NCBI GenBank assembly: GCA_029939535.1
Contig: JAOZST010000006.1
Location: forward strand, 1 to 45,211
Reading direction: 5' to 3'
DNA: 45,211 nt
Source of the DNA: NBML01 sp029939535
GTDB taxonomy: Bacteria; Desulfobacterota; Desulfobacteria; Desulfobacterales; Desulfobacteraceae
Positions within the stretch are counted from its first letter, which is position 1; every line of letters begins with the position of its first letter. The notes under the pieces are model-generated. The model did no database searches. It was given only the letters and a program-made list of their open reading frames with translations, and was not told the origin of the DNA. Below, piece after piece: positions 32,668 to 41,105 of the stretch. The position numbers and the translations under genes are program-made.

Positions 32668-34251
32668 ATGTCAGACCAAGAATTTGCAATATACTCTTCT
32701 ACTGTTTTTACTGGAATCCCAGGCAAGCTCTGGGCAGAGGCTGTTGGAATTAAAAATAACTGCATTGCTGTCGTGGGGACCAACCAGGAAGTAAAAGCCG
32801 TAATGTCTGATGCTAAAGCCGTTGAATTGCCGGGCCGTCTGGTAACGCCGGGCTTTGTAGATGCCCATTGTCATTTGGTGGGGTTTGTACGGGCCCAGCT
32901 CATGATCGACCTTAACGGCCTGACCAGCCTGAAAGCCTGTTGTGAACGTATCCAGGAAGTTGTTTCCAAGGCAAAACCGGACCAATGGATCCTGGGACGC
33001 GGATGGAATCATCATTTGTGGACTGAAGCCAGAACACCCACAAAAAAAGACCTGGATGATATCAGCCCTGACAATCCATTGATGATGATCCGCACCTGCG
33101 GTCACAGTGAGTGGCTCAATTCCAAGGCCCTGGAAATGATCGGACTTACACCGGAATCACCCGACCCATCAGGCCTTCGTTTCGATCGGGATGCTGCAGG
33201 AGAACTGACGGGTTTGCTGCATGAAGCCCGGGAGCTTGTTATGGAGTCGATTCCGCCCTTTGCTGACAAGGAACTGAAAGCCGCTATCCACAAAGCACAA
33301 TCAGACATCTTGAAGCTGGGTCTGACAGGACTGCATACCTGCGAATCTCTGGCGGAATGGAAACTGCTTAAAGAAATGGATGAAAAGGGTGAATTGAAAC
33401 TGAGAATACACCATCTGGTCCAGCCCTATGATCTTGCTGAATTTGATGAACTGGGCCTGGCCTGGACCAGTGGAAACCAGCGGCTCTGGATCGGCCACCT
33501 TAAGCTTTTTGCCGATGGGTCTCTGGGATCGGGTACCGCGCTGATGCATGAAGCCTATGATGATGAGCCGGGTAATTTCGGTATCCATTGTCTGGATGCC
33601 ATGGAACTTAAAGAAAATGTCCTGGAAGCATACAAGCGGGGACTCAGTGTGGCCATCCATGCCATTGGCGACAAAGCCAGCACAAATGCCCTGGATGCCA
33701 TTGCCCATGGACGTGAGCAGTATCCAGGACCGTGGCGGGACCGTGTAGAGCATGTTCAGCTGTGCAGGGAAGAAGATCTTGCCAGGTATCGTGACATGGG
33801 GATTGTGGCTTCTGTTCAGCCGGTTTTTGTCCAGTCTGACTGGCATGTGGCAGACAGACGCTGGGGCAGTGAACGATGTTCCAGGGCCTATGCGTGGAAA
33901 ACATTGATGGAAATGGGCATTCCAGTGCAATTTGGGTCTGATGCTCCGGTGGAGTCAAACAGACCGATTCTTGGTCTCCAGGCAGCAGTTCTCCGCCAGA
34001 CCTCTGATCTTAAACCCCAGGGCGGATGGCAGCCGGCACAGAAGTTGACCCTTGAGGAAAGCCTGGCAGGATATACCCGGACAGCAGCCTATACCTCTCA
34101 AAAGGAAGAACATCTTGGATCACTGGAACCGGGAAACTGGGCTGATCTAACCGTGTTTGAAAAGGATTTGACAATAACGCCTGCCCAGGAATGGCATAAT
34201 GTGGACGTGGAGATGACAATTGTGAATGGTGACATTGTTTATTGCAAATAG
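32668..34251 (+). CDS. YtcJ-type amidohydrolase (amidohydrolase_3 family)
   Basis: This metal-dependent hydrolase has 527 residues. Metal ligands are visible in PGFVDAHCH (His67, His69), HAIGDKAS near residue 331 and FGSDAPVESNRP near 424. The N-terminal beta-sandwich (YSSTVFTGIPGKLWAEAVGI) and a closing LEPGNWADLTVFEKD complete the amidohydrolase layout. YtcJ/NfdA-type enzymes cleave formamides or other N-acyl bonds, but their substrates are poorly defined. Its place between transporter permease and ATPase genes argues that it acts on the imported compound. The protein has no signal peptide, so hydrolysis is cytoplasmic. The other YtcJ-like gene at 39282 is a diverged paralogue. Confidence 0.88.
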   Translation: MSDQEFAIYSSTVFTGIPGKLWAEAVGIKNNCIAVVGTNQEVKAVMSDAKAVELPGRLVTPGFVDAHCHLVGFVRAQLMIDLNGLTSLKACCERIQEVVSKAKPDQWILGRGWNHHLWTEARTPTKKDLDDISPDNPLMMIRTCGHSEWLNSKALEMIGLTPESPDPSGLRFDRDAAGELTGLLHEARELVMESIPPFADKELKAAIHKAQSDILKLGLTGLHTCESLAEWKLLKEMDEKGELKLRIHHLVQPYDLAEFDELGLAWTSGNQRLWIGHLKLFADGSLGSGTALMHEAYDDEPGNFGIHCLDAMELKENVLEAYKRGLSVAIHAIGDKASTNALDAIAHGREQYPGPWRDRVEHVQLCREEDLARYRDMGIVASVQPVFVQSDWHVADRRWGSERCSRAYAWKTLMEMGIPVQFGSDAPVESNRPILGLQAAVLRQTSDLKPQGGWQPAQKLTLEESLAGYTRTAAYTSQKEEHLGSLEPGNWADLTVFEKDLTITPAQEWHNVDVEMTIVNGDIVYCK

Positions 34252-34325
34252 ATATGGTGCAGCCGGACGCAGCCCGAATATTTTTTTTAAATGCCTACAG
34301 GTTTGAATAGGAAGACAGGAAACCC

Positions 34326-35927
34326 ATGTTTGATCTCTTAATAAAAAAGGCAACCCTTATTGACGGCACCGGAACAAGTGATATGCTGGTTGTTGATATT
34401 GGCATAGAAGATGGATGCATTACTGCCATGGATGCTTCGATCCAGGGAGAGGCAAGGCAGGTTATCCATGCCCAGGGCCTGGTGGCTGCACCGGGATTTA
34501 TTGATATCCATTCCCACGGGGATGTTGCAGTATTAGAACCCCTGGAAACTGAAATCAAACTCAGGCAGGGTGTGACCCTTGAAGTGCTGGGCAATTGCGG
34601 TTCGTCAGTGGCACCCTTTGACAAAGACTCCCGAGATTCTGTTCTTGGGAATCTTTTCAGCGACATCGGTCTCAGGGAAAGGGGTGTCACCTGGACATCC
34701 GTTGATGAATACGCTGATCAATTGAAACAAAACGGTCTGTCCATCAATGTCATGTCCCTGGTGGGGCATGCAACCCTGCGTGTTGCAGCCATGGGAATGT
34801 CTGCCAAAGCAGCAAATGCCGGCCAGATGGGGCGTATGAATCAGCTTCTTGCCCAGGCAATGGATGACGGTGCCTGCGGTATGAGCACAGGCCTGATATA
34901 TGCTCCGGGCTGTTATGCAAACACAGAGGAGGTGCTTGAACTGGCAGATGTTTTGCATCAAAAAGGGGGGTTTTACGCCTCTCATATGCGCAACGAAGCC
35001 GGCCTGATACTTGATGCCGTGGATGAAGTGATTCAAATCGGCCAGGCTGCCGATATTCCGGTCCATATCTCCCATTTGAAGGTTGCCGGTCCTACCAATC
35101 GGCCGTTGGTGGATTCGGTTATTTCACGCATTGAAACAGCCCGGCAGAAAGGATTGGACATCACCTGTGATGTTTATCCTTATTATTGTTCATCCACCAC
35201 CCTTTTGGCGTTACTGCCGCCCTGGAGCCTGGAAGGAGGGACAGCATCGCTTCTGCATCGATTAGATGACACATCCATGCGCACGAGAATTATTCATGAG
35301 ATACAAACAGGCCTGCCCGGATGGGAGAACATGTATCACAACGCCGGCTGGGAGAAGATCACCATTGCTGCCATCCAGGGCAGTGAACGAAAACATTATC
35401 AGGGCAGGACACTGGGTTCCCTGGCCAGGGATGAGGGATGCGATCCTTTTGAGTGGATACTGGATCTCATTATTGCTGAAAAAGGCCGCAAAATAACCAT
35501 TATTTCCGAGTCCATGAATGAGGCCGATGTCATCCGTTTTTTAACCCTTCCCTTTACCATGATCGGCTCGGACGGACTGCCAGGAGACGGACGTCCCCAT
35601 CCACGCCTTTACGGTACATTTCCAAGGGTTATCCGGCGTTTTGTAAATGAACTTGGAGTATTGACATTACCCGAGGCGATCCACAAGATGACAGGCATGA
35701 CGGCTGGGCGGCTGGGCCTTACGGATCGAGGACGACTTGCTGTTGGTTGCAGGGCTGATGTCATTCTTCTGGATCCCGGCAATGTCATTGATAACGCAAC
35801 CTTTGATGAACCTCGGCAATACCCTTCCGGTATTGAAACCGTCATTGTGGACGGTGAGGTGATCATACATGGGGGTGAACACACCGGGAGAACACCTGGA
35901 CAGTTCATAAAACATAAATCCGAATGA
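34326..35927 (+). CDS. N-acyl-D-amino-acid deacylase (D-aminoacylase)
   Basis: This zinc enzyme has 533 residues and frees D-amino acids from N-acyl-D-amino acids. Family marks are FIDIHSHGDVAVLE (His62, His64), LRQGVTLEVLGNCGSS with the metal-ligand Cys91, the ASHMRNEAGLILDAVDE block near 220, and SDGLPGDGRPHPRLYGTFPR near 415 with the catalytic Asp. The C-terminus EAIHKMTGMTAGRLGLTDRG followed by LAVGCRADVILLDP is diagnostic. AGGAA lies before ATG 34326. The gene sits inside the Dpp operon. Related N-acyl-D-glutamate and dihydropyrimidinase-like deacylases cannot be excluded. It supplies the main reason to think the transporter imports D-amino-acid conjugates. Confidence 0.9.
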   Translation: MFDLLIKKATLIDGTGTSDMLVVDIGIEDGCITAMDASIQGEARQVIHAQGLVAAPGFIDIHSHGDVAVLEPLETEIKLRQGVTLEVLGNCGSSVAPFDKDSRDSVLGNLFSDIGLRERGVTWTSVDEYADQLKQNGLSINVMSLVGHATLRVAAMGMSAKAANAGQMGRMNQLLAQAMDDGACGMSTGLIYAPGCYANTEEVLELADVLHQKGGFYASHMRNEAGLILDAVDEVIQIGQAADIPVHISHLKVAGPTNRPLVDSVISRIETARQKGLDITCDVYPYYCSSTTLLALLPPWSLEGGTASLLHRLDDTSMRTRIIHEIQTGLPGWENMYHNAGWEKITIAAIQGSERKHYQGRTLGSLARDEGCDPFEWILDLIIAEKGRKITIISESMNEADVIRFLTLPFTMIGSDGLPGDGRPHPRLYGTFPRVIRRFVNELGVLTLPEAIHKMTGMTAGRLGLTDRGRLAVGCRADVILLDPGNVIDNATFDEPRQYPSGIETVIVDGEVIIHGGEHTGRTPGQFIKHKSE

Positions 35928-35945
35928 AAGCAAAGAGAGTCATTG

Positions 35946-36929
35946 GTGAGTAACAACGAACATATACTGAAGGTTCAGGGACTGCGAACTTACTTCCGTA
36001 CGGTGGAAGGAATTGCCAAAGCCGTGGATGATGTATCCTTCCATGCAAGTGCCGGGGAGACGCTTGGTATTGTGGGAGAGTCAGGCAGTGGAAAAAGTGT
36101 ATCAGCACTGTCAATCATGCGGCTGATCAAGAATCCACCTGGCAAGGTTGTGGAAGGCCGTATCGAGTTTAACGGGACCAACCTCCTGAGCCTGTCTGAA
36201 AAAGAGATGCGCAAGGTCCGGGGGAATCGAATTTCCATGATTTTCCAGGAACCCATGACCTCCCTGAATCCGGTTTACACGGTGGGGAATCAGATTGCAG
36301 AAATGTTCCAGATCCATAAAGGTCTGACCAGGAAAGAAAGCCATGAGCGGGCAATAGAAATGCTTGCCCGTGTAAAGATGCCGTCTCCTGAAAAACGGGT
36401 CCGTGAGCATCCGTTTCAGCTCTCAGGCGGAATGCGTCAGCGGGTAATGATCGCAATGTCTCTGGCCTGCAATCCTGAAATTTTAATTGCCGATGAACCC
36501 ACCACGGCCCTGGATGTCACCATTCAGGCCCAGATCCTTGAGCTGATCCTTGAGTTAAAAGAACAGTATAACGCTGCAGTATTGATGATTACCCATGATC
36601 TGGGAGTAATCGCCGAAATTGCACAGAGGGTGATTGTAATGTATGCAGGCAAAGTGGTGGAAGAGGGCCCCACATTATCCCTGTTTGATGATCCCAAACA
36701 CCCCTATACCAGAGGGTTGTTGAAATCGATACCAGTACTGGGGCTACGGGCCAAATACGGGCGGGACCGCCTGACTGAAATACCCGGTATTGTTCCGAGT
36801 TTGTACGAACTGCCCCAGGGATGCATTTTTCAACCTCGGTGCCAGGAATCCATGCCCGAGTGTACAAAAGTCCTGCCCGAGTTAAAATCCCAGGGCCAGG
36901 GACGCAAAGTAAGGTGCCATCTGTATTGA
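35946..36929 (+). CDS. dppD: DppD-type peptide transporter ATPase
   Basis: This ATPase of the peptide importer has about 327 residues. Adjacent TTG 35943 and GTG 35946 codons could both start; AGAGAG at 35934-35939 fits GTG slightly better, and there is no ATG nearby. Walker A is GESGSGKS, the Q-loop ISMIFQEPMTSLNPV, the signature LSGGMRQRVMIAMSLA, Walker B ILIADEPTTALD and the H-loop ITHDLGV. The C-terminal region GCIFQPRCQESMPECTK carries the three-to-four cysteine cluster that binds an Fe-S cluster in many DppD/OppD proteins. Confidence 0.92.
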   Translation: MSNNEHILKVQGLRTYFRTVEGIAKAVDDVSFHASAGETLGIVGESGSGKSVSALSIMRLIKNPPGKVVEGRIEFNGTNLLSLSEKEMRKVRGNRISMIFQEPMTSLNPVYTVGNQIAEMFQIHKGLTRKESHERAIEMLARVKMPSPEKRVREHPFQLSGGMRQRVMIAMSLACNPEILIADEPTTALDVTIQAQILELILELKEQYNAAVLMITHDLGVIAEIAQRVIVMYAGKVVEEGPTLSLFDDPKHPYTRGLLKSIPVLGLRAKYGRDRLTEIPGIVPSLYELPQGCIFQPRCQESMPECTKVLPELKSQGQGRKVRCHLY

Positions 36930-37000
36930 AACCTGTTGAAACCGGCAGCCATTGATTTGCCTGCTTCAACTTTATAAACCATGTCAGGGGATGTTATCAG

Positions 37001-37972
37001 TTGGAAACACTTCTTCGAGCAGAAAACCTGGAAGTTCATTTTCCAGTCAGAAAAGGATTGTTGGGGCGCACAAGCGGATATGTGCATGCCGTGGATGGAA
37101 TTTCGCTGACACTTGGCAAGGGAGAAACCCTTGGCATTGTCGGTGAAAGCGGATGTGGTAAAACTACCGCCGGAATGGCCATGTTACGACTGGAAGATCC
37201 CACCGGTGGCCGGGTTTTTTTCCAGGACAGGGATATTGCCCTGATGACACGCAAAGAGCGAAAATCCCTGCGGCGTGAAATGCAGATTATTTTCCAGGAT
37301 CCCTATTCCTCGCTGAACCCCCGAATGCCCCTGAACAGGATACTGGGTGATCCCATGAGAATTCACAACATATATTCCGGCAAGGCCCTGGATGAGCGGG
37401 TTGCCTATCTCCTTGAAAAGGTAGGGCTGTCGCCGGAACAGGGCAATCGCTATCCCCATGAGTTTTCCGGTGGTCAACGTCAGCGCATCGGTATTGCCCG
37501 GGCTCTGGCGCTCAACCCAAAGGTAATCATCGGAGATGAACCCGTGTCTGCCCTGGATGTTTCCATCCAGGCCCAGATCATCAACCTTCTCATCGATCTC
37601 CAACAGGAATTTCATCTTTCCTATATTATCATCTCCCACGACCTGGCAGTGGTTGAATATATCTGTGACCGCATTGCCGTCATGTACATCGGCAAGATCG
37701 TTGAATTTACAACCTATGACAGATTGTACAGTGATCCGAAACACCCCTATACCCAGGCATTGATGTCGGCGATTCCTCAACGGGATCCCAAAGCAAGGAA
37801 ACAGCGGATCATTTTGGAGGGTGATGTGCCCAGCCCCATAACCCCCCCGTCGGGTTGCCGTTTTCATCCCCGCTGCCCCAGGGCAATGGACATCTGCAGC
37901 CAAATACAGCCGGATCTGATCGAAGGAGGTGACGGCCACCAGGTAGCCTGTCATCTTTATTCAGCCTTCTGA
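37001..37972 (+). CDS. dppF: DppF-type peptide transporter ATPase
   Basis: This is the partner ATPase of DppD, with 323 residues. The start is TTG 37001, preceded by AGGGGATG. Walker A is GESGCGKT, the Q-loop MQIIFQDPYSSLNPRMPL, the signature FSGGQRQRIGIARALA, Walker B VIIGDEPVSALD and the H-loop ISHDLAV. The C-terminal GCRFHPRCPRAMDICSQ again holds cysteines. It closes the transporter set; the following 259 bp separate it from the racemase gene, which has its own ribosome site and probably its own promoter. Confidence 0.92.
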   Translation: METLLRAENLEVHFPVRKGLLGRTSGYVHAVDGISLTLGKGETLGIVGESGCGKTTAGMAMLRLEDPTGGRVFFQDRDIALMTRKERKSLRREMQIIFQDPYSSLNPRMPLNRILGDPMRIHNIYSGKALDERVAYLLEKVGLSPEQGNRYPHEFSGGQRQRIGIARALALNPKVIIGDEPVSALDVSIQAQIINLLIDLQQEFHLSYIIISHDLAVVEYICDRIAVMYIGKIVEFTTYDRLYSDPKHPYTQALMSAIPQRDPKARKQRIILEGDVPSPITPPSGCRFHPRCPRAMDICSQIQPDLIEGGDGHQVACHLYSAF

Positions 37973-38231
37973 AGGAGAATAGAAAAGGAAAATTTGTAGC
38001 AGGAGAAGCTGGGAATGTGGAGAAAGGGGTTGTGCACCCTTTGCACTCTGCACATTTTGACTTGGATGAAAGGATTCTTGATGTTGGTGTAAAGATATTT
38101 ACAGAAGTGGTTTGCCGCTATTTGAGCTGATAAATGAAAAAATCCTTGATCATGGTTCGGCCCAGTGCTAACACTCAAGCTATTATTAAATATCCACTAG
38201 ATTGGAGGATTAGATTGGAGGATCTCTTTTT
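37973..38231. other. Intergenic region between dppF and the racemase gene
   Basis: These 259 bp contain no complete gene. A short frame at 38065-38130 reads DERILDVGVKIFTEV, which resembles the first helix of TetR-family regulators but stops soon after; it may be a remnant. Near 38032 the text TTGTGCACCCTTTGCACTCT followed by GCAC repeats TGCAC three times, a possible operator. The racemase ribosome site at the end is part of a perfect tandem repeat. Confidence 0.4.
38198..38223 (+). repeat. Perfect tandem duplication of a 13-bp ribosome-binding segment
   Basis: TAGATTGGAGGAT occurs twice back to back (38198-38210 and 38211-38223), just before ATG 38232. Both copies contain GGAGG. Only the second lies close enough (about 10 bases) to serve the racemase start; the first is about 23 bases away. 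Slippage between the copies would shift the distance or number of ribosome sites. Confidence 0.85.
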
Positions 38232-39272
38232 ATGGCGCCTTTTCAAGAAGTTTCCCAATTGTTTGAACAATTTGACGGGCCCATTACCACTATAGACTCC
38301 CACACAGAAGGAGAAAGCACCCGGCTTATTGTAGAAGGCCTAGAGGAGATACCGGGCAATACCATGATGGAAAAGCGTGAGTTTTTTAAATCCCATCATG
38401 ATTCGGTTCGTTGCCTGCTGACAAAAGAACCCAGGGGGTCCCGGGAAGTCCTGGCTGCCATGGTGACGAAAAATGTAACACCTGGAGCTGATTTCGGGCT
38501 GATTTATATGGATGCAAAACGATATCCTTATTTATGTGGTCACGCCACAATGGGGGCAGTAGTAACTCTGGCCCAGACAGGGTTCCTTGAATTGGAGGAG
38601 GGAGAAAATACAGTTCTTATAGACACTCCTTCCGGCATCATGGATGCCCGGGCAGATGTCAGGGGCGGCAGGGTAGACTCTGTGGCCATACACATGGTAC
38701 CTTCCTTTGTGTTGGGTACCAACAAATCAGTCCTGGTTGAGGGATTTGGTAAGGTATCTGTTGATCTTGTGTGCACGGGTGGTTTTTTTGCCATGGTGGA
38801 TACAGGCCTTCTGGGAATAGATCCTGTGCTTGAAAATAAAAACATGCTGGTGGATCTTGGTATGAAAATTATAGAAGCAGCCAACACGCAGCTTACAGTG
38901 CTTCACCCGGTCCGTCCGGATGTGAACACTGTGGATGTCACGGAATTTTATGATTCTGGAGTAAAAAATAAGGTGGCTTCGGGCCGGGGCATGGTGATTT
39001 ATGGAGAATCCCATATGGATCGTTCGCCCTGCGGAACTGGCACAGCAGCCAAACTGGCCCTGCTACATCATTATAAAAAAATCAAGATGCACCAGCCCTA
39101 TATCAACTCAAGTCCTTTGGGCACCTCTTTTGAAGCCATGCTTGTGGAAAAAACAAAGATCAGCCATGTGGATGCTTTTGTGACCCGGATAAGGGGCAGG
39201 GCCTGGGTAACCGGCCTGCATCATTTTTTTCTGGAGAAGACAGATCCGTTTCAACAAGGATATATTGTATAA
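38232..39272 (+). CDS. Proline racemase / 4-hydroxyproline 2-epimerase family enzyme
   Basis: The protein has 346 residues. The proline racemase family opening ITTIDSHTEGESTRLIVEG is present. Both catalytic thiols are kept: Cys102 in YLCGHATMG and Cys267 in DRSPCGTGTAAKL, so it should be a two-base racemase/epimerase and not a 3-hydroxyproline dehydratase, which lacks one Cys. It would interconvert L- and D-proline or trans-4-hydroxy-L-proline and its cis-D epimer without a cofactor. Which substrate is used cannot be settled by eye. It is followed after 9 bp by an amidohydrolase gene, so the two are co-transcribed. With the D-aminoacylase upstream, it fits a pathway for D-amino-acid or collagen-like peptides. 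Confidence 0.9.
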   Translation: MAPFQEVSQLFEQFDGPITTIDSHTEGESTRLIVEGLEEIPGNTMMEKREFFKSHHDSVRCLLTKEPRGSREVLAAMVTKNVTPGADFGLIYMDAKRYPYLCGHATMGAVVTLAQTGFLELEEGENTVLIDTPSGIMDARADVRGGRVDSVAIHMVPSFVLGTNKSVLVEGFGKVSVDLVCTGGFFAMVDTGLLGIDPVLENKNMLVDLGMKIIEAANTQLTVLHPVRPDVNTVDVTEFYDSGVKNKVASGRGMVIYGESHMDRSPCGTGTAAKLALLHHYKKIKMHQPYINSSPLGTSFEAMLVEKTKISHVDAFVTRIRGRAWVTGLHHFFLEKTDPFQQGYIV

Positions 39273-39281
39273 AGGAGTATA

Positions 39282-40892
39282 ATGGAACCAGCACCAAATC
39301 TGATTCTGTACAATGGCACCCTCCACACCCTTGACCAGGAGCAGCCTTCAGCCACTGCTGTGGCAGTGACCGGGAAAAAGATCTCTGCCTTGGGAAATGA
39401 CAGGGATATTTTATGCCTGGCAGGTCCGGGCACCCGAAAGGTTGATCTGGGGAAAAAACTGGTATTGCCCGGGTTTTGGGATACCCATTTTCATTTTTAT
39501 GAATGGGCCCTGAACTACGAAAGTCTTGATTTTTCAAAAACCCTGAGTTTTGCAGAGATGGAAATGAATATCCTTTCCAGGGCTTCTGAACTGGGACAGG
39601 GCCAATGGGTGTTAGGCCAGGGTTTTAATGAGTCAGACTGGCCGGAAAATAAAATGCCGGACAGGAAGGCATTAGACAGGGTTGCTCCTGATAATCCAGT
39701 CTGTATCTGGCGGTGTGATCTCCACCTTGCAGTGGCCAATTCCCTGGCCCTGAAACTCGCAGGGATTGATCAAAATACTAAAGATCCTGATGAAGGGGTG
39801 ATTGTCAGGGATACTGTTGGATTTCCCACCGGGGTTCTCAAAGAATTGGCACCCAATTTGATCAGGAAAGTGATTCCTGAATTGTCTGAAACCAAACTTC
39901 TGGAAAATATGGAGAAGACCATTGCCCATGCCCATGGTCTGGGGCTGACCAGTGTCCATGACGTAAGGCTCATGGGCGGCAAAGAAGGGGCTCGGGCCCT
40001 CAGGATGTGGCAAGCACTTCATGGGGCTGGAAATCTTGCAATAAGGTGCCATGTGGGTCTTCCCGGAGAGATGACAGACCAGGCAGTTGCCCTGGGGTTG
40101 CGGACGGGATTTGGAGATGATTTGCTGAGAATCGGGTATTTAAAGTTTTTTGCTGACGGCGGAATGGGAGCCAGGACTGCCTGGATGACGGAAAAATACC
40201 TGGACGCAGACCATGGTATGCCCCTGACTCCTGTGGAAGAGATTGAAGAGGCTGTTATGAAGGCAGATCAGGCAGGGCTTTCCTGTATGGTCCATGCCAT
40301 TGGGGATCGGGCCTGCAAAGAGATCATTAATTTGTTTTCACGGGTTGAACAGAGAAATCTGGGTTCCTGCATGCTTCCCCACCGCATTGAGCATGTTCAG
40401 ATGATTTTGCCCCAGGATCTTGAAAATTTGGGAAAGCTGAAAAATCTGGCAGCTTCATGCCAGCCCAACAACTTGAGTCTGGATATTTCCATGATTGACC
40501 AATGTGTGGGCTCCAGGGGGAAATATGCCTATAATCTTAGAGGTATAGTAAATACCGGTATCCCTTTGATGCTCAGTTCCGATGCACCGGTTGCAGACCC
40601 CAATCCCTTTGCCGGTATATATTCGGCCGTCACACGAAAACGAATGAACAACACCCCTGAACAGGGCTGGTACATGGAACAGGCCCTGGATGTGGATGAG
40701 GCAGTCAGGGCATACACCCTTACTCCGGCCCAGGTATCAGGCTGCGGCCATATTCTGGGCTCCATATCCCCGGGCAAACTGGCGGATATGGTGGTGGCAG
40801 ATCAGAATATTTTTGAGATTTTGCCGGAGAAAATTGCCGGAACAAAGATTGGCATGACCATTTTTAACGGAAAAATAGTGTATGAACCATAA
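39282..40892 (+). CDS. Second YtcJ-type amidohydrolase
   Basis: The protein has 536 residues. Metal ligands are in PGFWDTHFHF (His69, His71), then HAIGDRACKEII near 344 and LSSDAPVADPNPF near 429. LGQGFNESDWPENKMPDR near 109 and a closing ISPGKLADMVVADQN match the amidohydrolase_3 layout. It resembles the enzyme at 32668 in architecture but differs at many positions, so the two probably have different substrates. AAGGAG at 39271-39276 overlaps the end of the racemase gene. No signal peptide is visible. The substrate is unknown; an N-acyl or formyl amino acid is a reasonable guess from context. Confidence 0.87.
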   Translation: MEPAPNLILYNGTLHTLDQEQPSATAVAVTGKKISALGNDRDILCLAGPGTRKVDLGKKLVLPGFWDTHFHFYEWALNYESLDFSKTLSFAEMEMNILSRASELGQGQWVLGQGFNESDWPENKMPDRKALDRVAPDNPVCIWRCDLHLAVANSLALKLAGIDQNTKDPDEGVIVRDTVGFPTGVLKELAPNLIRKVIPELSETKLLENMEKTIAHAHGLGLTSVHDVRLMGGKEGARALRMWQALHGAGNLAIRCHVGLPGEMTDQAVALGLRTGFGDDLLRIGYLKFFADGGMGARTAWMTEKYLDADHGMPLTPVEEIEEAVMKADQAGLSCMVHAIGDRACKEIINLFSRVEQRNLGSCMLPHRIEHVQMILPQDLENLGKLKNLAASCQPNNLSLDISMIDQCVGSRGKYAYNLRGIVNTGIPLMLSSDAPVADPNPFAGIYSAVTRKRMNNTPEQGWYMEQALDVDEAVRAYTLTPAQVSGCGHILGSISPGKLADMVVADQNIFEILPEKIAGTKIGMTIFNGKIVYEP

Positions 40893-41087
40893 GAATTTCC
40901 AGTATCTGAAAGCTATTTTTGATCGGTCTGAAGATGGGTTAATGGTCTGTGACGTCCAGGGCATGATACTTAAGCGGTTTGTTTTGTGGTGGTTAATGAT
41001 CGGAATATTTCTTTGATTGATGATATGCGGAGGGAACTTGCCCAGGTGCGCCAGGAGCCGGAACAATACCATATGTTATATATTTAA
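40882..41087 (+). pseudogene. Remnant of a PAS-domain transcription regulator
   Basis: ATG 40882 overlaps the end of the amidohydrolase gene. The first frame reads FQYLKAIFDRSEDGLMVCDV, the start of a PAS domain as found in sigma-54 activators, and breaks after about 30 codons. A second frame then gives NDRNISLIDDMRRELAQVRQ up to a stop at 41085-41087, which resembles the linker following a PAS domain. The middle is deleted and the parts are out of frame. No AAA+ or HTH domain remains. It may be the former activator of the neighbouring aminomutase gene, since sigma-54/PAS regulators are common beside such genes. Confidence in the family is moderate. Confidence 0.5.
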
Positions 41088-41105
41088 AACAAAAGAGGAG
41101 TAAAC

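Noticed and set aside
38030..38052. Sigma-54 promoter in the TTGTGCACCC...TTGCAC text
   Set aside because: The -24 GG element is missing and the spacing to GC is wrong.
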